From: Drosophila pseudoobscura
Lineage: Eukaryota > Arthropoda > Insecta > Diptera > Drosophilidae
NCBI RefSeq assembly: GCF_009870125.1
Contig: NC_046679.1
Coordinates: 6,262,001-6,326,000 of the forward strand
Reading direction: 5' to 3'
DNA length: 64,000 bases
Within the stretch, counting starts at the first letter, position 1; every line of letters begins with the position of its first letter. Below, one piece after another: positions 1-12,017 of this stretch. The notes beneath the pieces are model-generated. The model searched no databases. It had not been told where the DNA came from and was given only the letters and a program-made list of their open reading frames with translations. Made by a program: the position numbers and the translations under genes.

Positions 1-743
1 AACGCTTCTAATTATAATAAATACATACATATATAATACTAATACGCAGTCATAGGCTAAAACTTGATTGATAATAATACCTACCTAATACGTAATCAAC
101 TGATATCCGACGGATAAAGTATCTATGGGCGAGCGTGTCAAACTGTAAAAGCACGCGAAAATGCAGCGACATGTCTGGAAATGCATTAAAATTAAATACA
201 AAATCTATAAATTTCTAACAAGTGAAGCAAACACAACCTGAACAAAACGAGAAACGAGTAACGAGAAACGAGAATATTGAATGAAGACAACGAAAACGAA
301 AACCAAAAACGACTAAAACGAAAGAAAAGTGCTTATTATATTGAATACTATTCCGTGCCAAGTGGAAATTATGATCATCAAGTGAAGCTCAAACAGCAAA
401 ATACTCGTACAAGAAAACAATCGAAGTTATATAATTATCTATTCAGTGAGAGAGCAAACACACACACAGAGAAGTGGAGACTGCGTTTACACACACACAC
501 ACACACACAAAACACACACTTACATTCGAGAAACTGCATTTGCAATTCAACTTTCGGATTGGATTGTACCAGGGATTGGATCAGTGCCAGTCTTCAGTCA
601 ACCACCCCAAAACGCAGTCAGCAGCAGAAACGGCCGCAAATTGCAAAAACAAAATTCAATTTCCAATCAAAATTAACACAATTTAACGCAAAATTGTAAT
701 TTAATGTCAATGTGCCTCCTCCTCCTACTCCTCCGCCATATCA

Positions 744-1740
744 TATAAAGCTTTAAGCAAAGCTCCCGAGCACGCTTTACGTAACGCGCGATTCGCGATC
801 GAATGCAGTCGGGGAAAGTGCAGCTCGAAAGCTTTTGAAACGGCTCGCCACGGCTCTGGACCAACTGCAGGCCCCCAAGGCTCCCCGCCCAACCAAGGGG
901 TACACGCCCCACACGAAACGAGGGAGAGCAACGCACTGCTGAAATCTCTGAGCTGAAGAGAGGAGAGAAGAACTGCAGCCGATCGCAGAACGGGAAACGA
1001 TCGCGAGTGCAGAGAGCTCGTAACTTGTTCTCCGGCCGCCGAAGCTTCGTCGTGCACTTCCTGCGCCCGAGCTGCAACGGAGGCGATCTTCGATCTGTGG
1101 ACTGAGAGCCGCCGCAGCAGCAGCCCTCAGCAACAAGAGAGTCGCGTCGGCGAATGCAACGCTGATTGCAATTACTGCAGGCAGTCAGGCAGGCAGGCGA
1201 GAAGGAACGACTGCATTCTTTGGCGAAAAGTGAAAGAGAGAGAGAGAGGGAACGGCGAACGACGAGTGCGGTGACTGATCATTGTCGTCATCAGCCTCAT
1301 AATCATCATCAGTCTTGCCGTCGTACTGGCGCTCTACTGTACTGCAGAGCAGCAGCACCTCAACGCTGCACACTGCATCACTCTCACTCTCCCGGCGATC
1401 ACAGATCGCGCAACGTGTCGGAAAAGCGCGAAAGTTGTGTTGTGAAAATATCGTCGAAACGAAACACGTTCTAGATATTGTAATTATAAGTGCACCGAAG
1501 TGAGCAAAAACCAGTGAAGTTCTTTGAGTAGTGCAAAAAAGAAACAACAACAAACAGAAACAGAAGCACACATTAACTACATACATATAGAAATTCCCAT
1601 AAATATAGCTTAGCACATTTTCGGATTAAATATCTACCACACACCTACAGCGCCAATTGGATACTCTACACATTTGGATACAGCCAGCCAGCAGAGACAC
1701 CTCCACTCGACTCTCGACGCAACACCAACAATTCCTTTGA
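744..1740 (+). promoter_or_regulatory. Candidate promoter and non-coding first exon of Syp (most distal)
   Basis: A TATAAAG at 744-750 is followed by about 1 kb of leader-like, purine-rich sequence. This ends at a strong donor (TTTGA|GTAAGT, GT at 1741-1742). No in-frame coding region is visible, so it is best read as a 5' UTR exon that splices to a downstream exon, probably the Syp start exon at 12018. The transcription start is uncertain. Confidence 0.35.
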
Positions 1741-3843
1741 GTAAGTGTTACCATCGAAAGATACCATACGACAGCCCCGACACACCTTTTCAGTAAATAG
1801 ACAGATATAGATCTTTGCTCCACGTTTATTGCCCAAAGAAAAAGCGATTCTATAATGACTTTCATTTAGTTGTCGTAAAGATATCAGATTTGCTCTTTTT
1901 TGTTTGAATCAAGGTGGGGTAGGGTCTTTTTTCCATCTATTATTCGCTCTAATATTCTATTACGAAACACAGCCTGGCTGGAAGGTCATTTTCGTACATA
2001 TTTGATATATGCAGTATATCCCAGGGAACTGTGGAGTCTTTGGATTGGTTCGATTGGTTCTATGTTTTCAATCTGTCTTCAAACCATATGTTCTATATGG
2101 CTAGATCATAGAGATATGTATGCATATCCCTTTTAGAAGGAAAATATTTTAAAATATTCATAAGTAAATCGTGGCTATGCTGATCTTCTGACCAGGTTAA
2201 TCCATGCTTTCGAATCCTGTGTACCGGTTCGCATATTCCCGGAATAGTCACAAATTCCTTCGATACTTCTAAGGTTACTTCAGCTGTTTTACTGTTAGTC
2301 AGCGCCACGGCACCACACAGCACAGCACCCACTGTGTCTGCTTTCGGCTCTGCATGAGTATCTTCCCAGGGTTTCCATTTCCATGCCATACCCCAGCCGG
2401 CTCTTCTGGGTAACCTGAGAGTACCTCTAAACTTTTTCCGCAAAGTAAATAAAATCTGCATTTTTTCGGCACACAAAATTTCGATTGAAAGGCCAATGCC
2501 ACTCAGCAGAGTGCTGAACAGAATTGCTCTTATTTAATTTTGTTTTTAGTATATTTTTACACTACTTTTAAAAATAGAGTGCCAGCGGGAAAGAGAGAAA
2601 GCCGTCGTAGTACATATTTTTGAGATGTTCACGTGCAAGCCCTGGTTGGTGCTTGACGTGTGACGTGGGCACGGGGGGAGAGGGGAGGTGCAGTGGAGGC
2701 CCACAAGTTCATGACCAAAAAGCCGGATAACGATGGCCATAACGACGACAGCAACATTGGGCGAGCCCACTAGTCGGCCCCGGTCCGAGAGATACGCCGC
2801 GTGGGCGCTGCTTTCGGCCCTGCGCCACTGTCCTTAACCCCCCACCCCCCACCCCACTGCCCTACCCCAAACCCTGTGCCTGTCCCACTGTCCAGTCCTG
2901 TTCCATACCCCCCCTCCTACGGTCGGTCACTTCTCTGCAGTTTTTGTCCGTGTGTCCGTGTATCTGTATCGGCATGTATGTGAGCCCCGTGTAGCTGTGT
3001 TTGCGGCCCTGCTGCAACTGTATGCGTTTATTTTAGTTACCGATTCGACGGTTTGGTTTGCCTTGTATAAAAATTTACAGACAGCATCTACATTTTACAC
3101 AGCCCTTGGGCATTCATGCCCATGCCCATGCCGTTGCTGTTTTTCGCTCATTTTAACCCCTTTGAAGGAATGTTCGGCCAAAGTTTGTGTTGTATTTTTT
3201 TTTTGCCCGCTTTTGTGTGCCTCTCTGGTTCTGTGTTCCCAGTGTCTGTGTGTGTGTGCGTCTGCCTGGGCGTGTATGAGTGTGGATGGCATTGTGGAAC
3301 GTCGACAGAGTGTCTTCCAGACACTTTATGGCCCAAAACTGTGTATTCTTTAGCCTATTTATTAGCAATTTTCACTTTTGTTTAACTTGGTCTCAGGTCT
3401 CCGCTTTTGCTTTTTTTTCGTGGCAAAAGATTAAAGATTGCAACGAGTTCCACATGGCAAAAAAAACCATAAAGAACACAATAGTACTTAGCATCCACAC
3501 GCGACAAAGCTTGCTCGTGGTTTTTTTTTCCTCGCATTTTATGCCCACACACACCAGAGAGACGGACGGCGATCTTCCGCAGGGAGAGAGCAAGCTTGCC
3601 TTTGTGTGTGAGAGAGAACAGCATGTTTTTTCGCCATTCGCTTTGTTGTGCAAATTCTACTGCCACTCGCGCTGCTTATCATGCTCAGGCGTCTCTCAGG
3701 CGTTCGCTCTCTTCCGCTCTCGCGCTCTCTTGGTAGCTTTGCCCGAAGCTTGCGCTCTCTCTCTCAATTCCTGCCTTTTTTTTTGCGAAACTTTTTGCCC
3801 GTCTGGCTGGTCGGTCGTCTGTGTGTGCGTGTGACAGAGTGTC

Positions 3844-4671
3844 AGTGTGCACTGTGGGCTCTCTCGTTCTGCCTCTGTGTGTGCATTTTTGTCGCCGCCG
3901 CCACCGTCGACTCTGCTGCAGCTTTCGTTACGACTTGCGGCTGCTGCTGCTGCGACTGCGACTGCGACTCCCAGAGTTGTTTGTGGGCTTTGTTGTGTTT
4001 TGAGTGGTTTTGGCAGCGCTGAGCAGAAACAGGAGGTAGACACACTCAACACATTTGACTTGAGCTTTGTTGTGCGAGGGAAGTGAGTGACGACGGAACG
4101 GAAGACCAGCAGCAGCAGCGCACAGAGCAGCAGCGAGCGTCAGACGAAGAACCGGTGACGTAGCCGTCCGCCGCCATTATTACAACGCGGCTGCCACACG
4201 CAGGAATTATTATTATTATTGGCCACATTCGAATCGAAATCTAAAATCAAACACGGAATCGGTTCAGAGTGCAGTGCCTGCAGCAGCAATCGAAATCGCA
4301 ATCGGAATTCAAGTGCTTGCCAAAATATCCAAAATAATAGAAATTCCCATATCCCCCCACACCCCCCCTCGAGCGCTCCCGCGAGTGTTTTTTTATTAAT
4401 ATGTTGGCGGTAAACGCGCGCGGCATGCGAAACGAAACGTAACGGTAACGGCAACGGCAACGGCAACACGGCCAATTGTGATCTCATAAAAGTACACAGA
4501 TACATTTGTATCTAGCTCGTAAATAGGAATATTTTATGTAGAAAATGCAAGAAATCTAGCAACAAATTGTGCAACGCAAATATTATAACAATATCCCCCC
4601 CCTGTCCGCCCCAATACACAACGAAGGGAATTAATATTGTGAATATTTAAGTGCAAACACCATACAAAAAG
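3844..4671 (+). promoter_or_regulatory. Candidate second first exon of Syp
   Basis: An initiator-like TCAGTG (3842-3847) precedes about 830 bases of AAACGAAACG / GTGCAA leader-type sequence. It ends at a donor CAAAAAG|GTAATT (GT at 4672-4673). No coding frame is seen. I infer an alternative 5' UTR exon; the end is better supported than the start. Confidence 0.35.
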
Positions 4672-6061
4672 GTAATTTCGGTCTGTGTATCTTTGGGATA
4701 CACTTGGCAAAAAAAAGAAACTGCAGTTTTGCGATTAGTGCGAATATACTTACATACCTATAAATATACACACACAGTGAAGACTTGCGACAGCAGCGCA
4801 ATCCCCATCAAGTGCCAGTATCTGTGTGTGAGTGTGTGTGTGTGTGTGTCTGTGTGTGTTTGTGAGTGTTTAGTACGTTCCGATGTGTGGCGACGGCATT
4901 TTATATATTTTTTGCTTCCTCTTTGCGCTGCTGATTCTCTTGCATGCAGCCAGGCCCCAACATACAATATATGCATGCCGCCTCCCTCTCTCTCTCTCTC
5001 TCTCTGTGTGTGTGAGTGCAAAAATTAGAAATTGCGCCCAGAGTATATATTTAAATATGTATTGTATATAGAATTCCAAAGGCAAGAAACAGCTGACGCA
5101 TGGCATGAAATGAAACGAATTTGAATTTCTGTGCGTTCAGGTGTTTTCTGATATTTTTGCTGATATTTTATAAAAACAGACGACAACAACGCCCACGGTG
5201 TCTCGGCAGGCGGCGTTGTACAACACTGCCGCACATATACGGCGGGCCCCCCCCCCCCCTTCCCCACCAGCCAATACAATGAAGTTAGAGCCCCCCGCCC
5301 CCCTCGGACACACAGATGCAGCAATGAGGTTTTTGCGCTTGTGTGTGTGTGTGGCAATGCATTTAACATCGTCACAATCGCATTAAACGCCGCTGCCAGC
5401 GTCGACGACGTCGTCGTCGTCTACCTCTTAGCAGCCCGCCGCCTGCCGCCCCCTCCTCTGTGGCTACCAGGCCCCACCACTGCTGCCGCCCGCCCTGCCG
5501 CCTCCTTTGGTCCTCATGCTGCCTTTGCCTGTCCACCATTTTGATTTTTGCCTTTTGCATCGTGCGCTCGTTCTCCCTTCAGCCGCGCTCTTGCTCCAAC
5601 GCCGACGCTGCTGACTGACGCCGACGCCGCTGCTTAAATCATTAAAAAGTGAACTTAAAATAAAGAAAAGTCCAGACAAAGTCGGAACCGAACCGTCCCC
5701 TCTCTATCGCTCTCTCCCTCTCTCTCTCTCTCTCTCTCTTTCGGCTGCTCTGTGCCTGCGAGTGTATTGGTGTCTGCGAGTATCTGTGTGCGAGAGTGGC
5801 AAACCGGTTTGTTCTGCCTCTGGATCTGTGCGAATTTCGTTGTTCGTGCGCTTATTCTGTTGTTGTTTGTTTGTTGCCTTGCTTTGGCATTTCCACTCCA
5901 CTCCACTTCACTTCACTCGCTTCTCCTTTTTGCCATGGCTTTTGCTCTGCTGGCTCTCCTTTTTGGTCTGATTTGTTTTCGCCACTGCATTCTGTGCAGG
6001 GAAAGCGCGCTTGCTTCTCTTCCTGGGCTCCATGTCGGCCACGTGTCAGCCAAATGGCGTC

Positions 6062-6113
6062 CACACAAACACACGCACACACACACACGCACACACACAC
6101 ACACGAGCACACA
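6062..6113. repeat. (CA)n microsatellite
   Basis: About 50 bases of imperfect CA repeats. Similar runs occur at 484-515, 22873-22901, 22919-22936, 23639-23664 and 25063-25084. Confidence 0.9.
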
Positions 6114-9100
6114 ATTCGAAAACCGGCCGGCGAAGCATTGCACGAAAGCTTTGCTGCAGCGCCAAAAGCTTTCGAGTGCAATGCGCTCTCTTCTGCGGGA
6201 CAGTGAGAGGCAGAAGCAGAGTCGAAAGGCAAGAGAGGAGCAAGGAAAACTGAGAGAGAGCCCCACTCTCACACACAGCGACAGAGACACACACACGTTG
6301 CTGCAATTATTTGCAGTTCTTGTCTTGCTTCCGTTTCTTCTTCTGTTGTCTGTCTTCTCCTGCCCCGCCCCGCCACGGCCCGCCCCACCCCGCCTGCTGG
6401 TGCATGTGCGCATAATTTGGCGCTTCGCCATGTTTTCTCCGCCGCCTGTCTTTGTATATTCTTGTTGTCGCGCTATGCTGCTGCTGCTGCTGCCCCCAAA
6501 AGCCGCATGGAGTCGTCGACTCTCATTTCGTTTGGGTGTTGCATGATGCATGACTCTTGCTCGGCAAGAACACGCTCCCTGCCAGCGAAGGCTGGAGGGG
6601 CGGGGAGGGGGGGACAGGCAAGCAGGTTGGGTCTTTGGGGCCTGGGGCGAGGGGGGGCCGACTTGACAGTTGCCGGCAAACACGTTTTGGCTTTTGCATT
6701 CGACTTGCGAGAGCTGTGTTAAGTAATTTCAACTCTGGGGTTTTTTTCGCGACTCGAAAGGTGAAAGAATCTTGGAGAATTTTCCATTTTCCCCCACAGT
6801 CATATATCTTTCTTATGCCCGGCATCTTCTGGTCTTTTCATCCCACCTTCTTTTGCATAAATACCCTTAAGTATTCCTCTCGTTCTTTTCGTTCCTTTCC
6901 TTGCTTTTCCTGCTTCCCATCTTGGCAATTAGTTTCTGGCGCTGCACACAATTTATGCAACATTCAACCGCCAGGACATTCCGCCCTCTCACTGGGATGA
7001 CACTCGCATCGCAGCGGGGGGGCAGTCTGGGAGCAGCCTATTTTTGAATATAATAAAATGTGCTAAAATACAACTAAAAGATACGTCGTCTGTGGGAGTG
7101 TGTGCGCCCACCCTGGGGCCCTGGCTGCCAATTGAGAGGCGCCTGCAGCCGGCACTTTTCTAATTCGGTTGCTCTATGGGGAACATGCCACTTTGGGGCA
7201 CGGCTCGGCTCGGGCTGGCACGTTGCACACACAAAAGCGCAGTTCACTTGCCACAGGATCGTGTGCGGCACCCTACTGGTGTTGCCTGGTCTCTGCCTTT
7301 TTGGCCAACTCTCAAATGCCACCTCTTTTTTTTTTGTTGTATGTTTTTGTTTGGCTCCTAGGGGCATCTTTGACAGCCATAAAAAAGCACGCCATTTTCT
7401 TCTTTTGGAAAAGTTTTGTGTAATTTTCATTTTGCGCTTGTCGCGTGTGTGTTTTCCCCCCACCCCTCCCCAGCCCTTCCCACCAGATACTTGGCACACA
7501 GACAGACAAAATTCGAGTACTTCTGGTGCCTCCAGACAATGTTTGCACATCCGACTGTCCAGCCGTCCGTCCGTCCGGACTTGCCGCAATGCAGCAGTGC
7601 AATCGGGTAGGGCTCCGGCTTGCGCCCCCCTTGTGGACCAACACGTGACCGACCTCCTCCGTCGAGCGGGGCATCCCCTTTTGCGGCCACAAAATGCGAG
7701 CATCAAATATTGAAAACATTTTCTTTACCCCGCAATGCCAGCCCGATTTCATGGCGGCGCCTGGTGGGCCCCTGGTGGCCCCTGGTGACGTGGCCCGCCC
7801 GATTGGTTTCTTGGCAACAAAACCCCACCGAACTGCAGCGCCTGCCACGTTGTTTATTCAACCCAACTCGACTTGCAACTTATGGCAGCGATGGCTTTGA
7901 TTTTGGCACAGACAGCGGCTACTGTGTCCTCGGATTACCTCTGTAGTAACATTTATTATCCCCAATAATTCAAAAGATCCTTTGCAACACTTTAAAGTCC
8001 CCCCCACCCCCAAATCTTTTTAGTTGCGGCTCCACTTTAATTTCTGCCATAAATTATATTCTACAACCTCCCTCTGCCCACCCCTTGGAAGCCCTGCAGC
8101 CGCCTCCTGGTCGCCTCCTTCTAATTTGCTTAGTTTTCCTGCACTTTTGCCTTGTCGCAATGCCATAAATTCTACCCCCCTACCGCCCTCCTTCCTCCGT
8201 CTAGGGCTATAAATTACAAGAGGCATTTGCCACACTTCCGTCCGAGGTCTGCTTTGGTCTGGTCTACCAGTTACTCTTCGTGATATTTGTGTGCCTTAAA
8301 GCGGCTTAGTTGTTGGTGGAGTTGTGCCGGCTCATCTGGCCAAAGGGGTGGCTCCAAAATCAATAACTACACAAGTGTTCCGGCTCTCTGGGGCTGGTCT
8401 GGTTGTCCCTGGTGAAAGTTTGGTGTGTGTGTTTGCCCTTGTGCAGCTTCTTGAAACTCACCTTTTCAAAAAGCCTGAAACTTTAACACTTCAAACTGCA
8501 TTGCGATGGCTAACAACCCCCAGACTTTGGGCCGGCCCCAACTCCGCCAGACAGCCAGCCCGTGAGCCCATGTCGTCTGGCTTCGCGGCGGTCTTTCGAG
8601 GGGAATTGTAATTCTAGCCCAGACCCAGACAACCACTGGCGACGCTTTGTCTGTCAGACAAATGTGGCATAAAACGATTTATTTGGCTTTATCAGCAACA
8701 TTTTTGATTTTCCTTTGTCTCTGGCATTAAATTGCTAGCTCGTTTTTTTTCCGATCGCTGATTTACTAACCTTCCACCAGGCATTATCTCTTGGCACAAG
8801 AACAAACCACCCCTGCGACCACCAGCGGAGGGTGGCAACCGGCACAAGTGCATGGCAGGGCCCAGGACCGTGCCAGGATACGTGTATGCGCCGGCATCAA
8901 CATGAAATTTATTGAGGTAGTTACCAGGCCAGGCGAGCGGTGCAAACAAAACGAAAAAACGAAGAAAAAAAACATGCAAATTCTGCCATTTTTTGCAGCG
9001 AACAGAGTTGCCACCGTAGAGCAAACAAGGCAGGCGACAACCCTGTTGCCACAACAAACATGCACAAAAAATGATGACAGAGGCAGAGTCAACAAGCAAA

Positions 9101-10005
9101 CAAACAAACAAGAAAAAAAAGAGTGTTGCAAATTGAAAGCGGTTTTAGGCCAGCAGCAGTGGCAGCATGCTGGTACGGGCCAGGTCAGGGGGTGGGGGGT
9201 GGGGGCCACTCACCTGAATAGGAATGAATAGAAGGCAATCTTTAGTATTCTTTTTTGGAATGTGTAATGATATGGGACGAGGAGGCCCTGTAGCCAGGGA
9301 AACCCTGCGAATCGATATGTTCTTGGGCTTCCCCCAAGAGTGGGGGCAATGCTGCTCATATCGATATGTACCCACTAATGGAATTTCACATATTCGGTCT
9401 TCTCCACAGTGCCCGTGTTTATTATTCATTTCCTTGGCAGTGGCTCGATGAAAATGCTTTTCCAGCAACGCTTTTCCGCCCTTGGCGGCCCCCCGCCAGC
9501 GCCTGCGGTTGTCGTCAACACTCGGGAGCACCAGAGGAAGGGGGGGCTATGAACAGCGATAGCTGTTTGTTATTGCTTTAGCTGGTTGACTGGTTCCGGT
9601 TATTGTTATACATACCATTGCACTTTGATGCACTCCAACGGCACTGCAGTTGTCATAAATATCTTGCGATTTGCATTTGCCAGCACTGGAAAGCTTTCCT
9701 TTGCACTTGTAAACTTAATATTCCTCAATAGAAACTTCTAACCTCCAAGCAATTGTAAACACTAGCACACTCCAGTGTGATACAGCCTTAAAATTGTCTT
9801 CTTCCAATCATTAACGGTACTCTCGAAACCGCTTCACTGCTTGCTCAGGGTAGGTTATCCACCCTATTAGTATTTCTTGGGATTATCGCCTAGCATTGAA
9901 TCGAGTTGGCAGACCCCCTGTCTCTGAATTAACTGTCAAACGTCAACGGGAATGATTTGTCATTGCTACGTTCGAGTTCACAAAATTGTATTCCTGTTTC
10001 TGTTC

Positions 10006-10315
10006 AGTTGTGAAAATTTTATCCGTTTCGGAAAAAAACAAATATTTTTCATTGCATTGTGCCCTCAAGGAATGCCAAATTAACGAAATTCATTTACCAA
10101 ATTTATCGAAACCGAGTGCAAGCGAAATTTCAAGTAGCCACCAAAAGAAAAGAACAAAAAACGAGAAGAAGGAAATTTCAAATTGTTGGTTAAGATGAGG
10201 GCAGCCACAGTCACCGCCGCCGCCAGCGACTCCCAGGCCGGGAGGCCATCAGCTGGCACTCCAGAAAAACGTGTTGTGGGAGTTTCGTCCCGAATTTTTC
10301 GCAGTCGCTCAAGCA
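10006..10315 (+). CDS. Syp: Alternative first exon of Syp with 41-codon in-frame N-terminal extension
   Basis: An initiator TCAGTT at 10004-10009 begins leader sequence with an ATG at 10195. An upstream in-frame stop (TAG, 10135-10137) makes this ATG the first possible start. Forty codons plus one base follow before a good donor, AAGCA|GTGAGT (GT at 10316). Joined to the common Syp exon at 12018 (bases AA then ATG GCG GAG), the split codon becomes AAA. The frame then runs straight into the usual start, giving a K-M-A-E junction. The extension is Ala/Ser/Thr/Arg-rich (begins MRAATVTAAA, ends RIFRSRSS) with no recognised domain. The first-exon call rests on initiator, leader, donor and phase. 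Other explanation: a 5' UTR exon that stays open by chance. Confidence 0.5.
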
Positions 10316-11339
10316 GTGAGTAACTCAAGCACACACGCACACAATTACGGTATCAATCGAACAAAAGTATTTCAATGTCAGCGGAGAGAAAGACGGCATA
10401 GAGGGAATAGAAAAATTTGCGGGCAGAGCGAGAGAGGGAGAGCGAGAGGCCCGTCCGCAAAAGCAGCAACAAACAAAAAAAGTCGGGCACAAAAATGCGC
10501 GATTTACTTTGCTCATAATTTCTGATCGGCCGCGCACTCTCTCGCACGTTGGCTAGCGCTCGTCTGCCCTCTCTCTCGCTCTATTACTTAGTTGCGCTCT
10601 CGCACTTTGCTTTTTTTTTTGTGCACAAAGTTACGCAATTATCGCTCTCGGCTATAGATTCGCATTTCTTTTGGTTTCGTTTCGTGTGTGTTTGCTGCCG
10701 CCGCCGCTGCTGCAGCTTTTGCTTCGTTTTTTGTTTGAGAAAAATCAAACACACACACACACACATGTGAGTGTTCTACTGATAATATTTTCGCCTGCTT
10801 CGATGTGTTTTTGGCGCTTGACAACTACCGAAAATATGCATTTTCATTATGAGACCCGAGAGTCCGAGTCCGCTGCGCACCATAAATATTCATTTATGAT
10901 AAATTGCCCAATGCAGCTGCAGTCCCCAAAGCAGTTTTCCCCGCATGTTCCACTCGTTTCTAAGTAGCGAAAAACATGGTAAAAGTGGAGGCAAGCAAAT
11001 ACCGCATACATGCATGAATATGTGTGTATTTCTGCAATCGACGAATGTATACTCTTACGGTACTGTGCCGCAGATGGGAATTAATACCGATTTGCGATCG
11101 AATATGCCCCCCGAAAGGGTATCACACCTGACAGGTTTGTGCCTCAGAGGTGTTTGCAGATAAGCCAAGTGAAACATGTCTAAATTTAATTGAACCAAAG
11201 ACCAGAAGCACTGCTGCCAAGACTTTAACCAGTTTAGACACACTAACACAGATTTATGCCGCCCGCAGCCCGCAGACCGCGCGAATGTTGCCATGGCGAC
11301 TGGTGCTCCTACGTCACGGCTATCGCTATCGCGAGTCCA

Positions 11340-11705
11340 AATCTATCGCATATACGCACTCGCTCTCTCTCTTTCTCTCTCTGTGTGTTTTTCGATATTG
11401 TTTACATTTGTTCTGTCTCTTCCTCACGCACTTTTTTGTGCTGTGCGTGTCCCACTGCCAGATCGCGTCATTTTTTTGTTTGGAGTCAACGAACTTTTTG
11501 GCAAACGTGCTCACGCACTTTTCTCACACTCTCTCCGAGTCTCTCTCGCTGTCTCTATTTCGGACGGGTGCGTGAGGCGATGCGTAAAGCTGCGAAATTT
11601 CTGTTTCGCGAATTCTCGCGACCCATTTCCAAAACAGAAACAACAACACTCTGTAGCTATTTCACTTTTTTACGGCCTGACGTCGCGTTCGTTGAACTCT
11701 TCAAG
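11340..11705 (+). promoter_or_regulatory. Candidate proximal first exon of Syp with overlapping upstream ORF
   Basis: The sequence before the donor TCAAG|GTAAAT (GT at 11706) is CT-rich and then leader-like. An ATG at 11580 opens 42 codons to the donor. If spliced to 12018, this frame continues about 9 more codons to a TAG and overlaps the main Syp start codon out of frame. The exon is plausible but its start is not visible. Confidence 0.3.
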
Positions 11706-12017
11706 GTAAATGCGCTGTGCGCTGACTTGGGGAGCACTCGGAGCACTCTGCACTCGAAGAAAAAGGAGAGTTACATTAAATGGTGAAATAAGAAAGTATA
11801 TAGGAAGTATTTCTTCAGTCTGCACTTAGAGAAAAAAGAGAGTTACATTAAATGGTGAAATAAAAGAGTACATAGGAAGTATTTCTTCACTCTACACTTA
11901 GAGAAAAACCCGAGTTACATTAAATAGTATTTTATTATGTATTTTACTTTAAATTATTTTTTTTTAATAATTTTTACTAATTTCGGAACCCACTTCTATG
12001 TATTTTTGTTATTGCAG

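Larger units (their letters stand above)
1..9985 (+). other. Upstream regulatory and 5' leader region of Syp, no coding gene seen
   Basis: This stretch holds no open frame that looks like a protein gene. The longer open frames are runs of (CA)n, (CT)n, poly-T or Arg/Ser/Cys-rich translation typical of simple repeats. It does contain leader-like sequence: purine-rich stretches with GTGAAG/CGAAA words ending in good splice donors at 1741 (GTAAGT) and 4672 (GTAATT). A TATA-like TATAAAG lies at 744-750 and initiator-like TCAGT words occur, for example at 3842. GAGA/CTCT tracts are common around 1230, 3730-3760, 5700-5740 and 6190-6260, as in many Drosophila promoters. I infer alternative first exons and intronic enhancers of Syp, which lies downstream on the same strand. 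Which leader exons are really used cannot be told from sequence alone. Confidence 0.55.

Noticed and set aside
5752..6546. 264-codon open frame in the upstream region
   Set aside because: The translation is CT/CA repeat-derived (His-Thr runs, Leu/Cys-rich) with no family resemblance, and the opposite strand is equally open.
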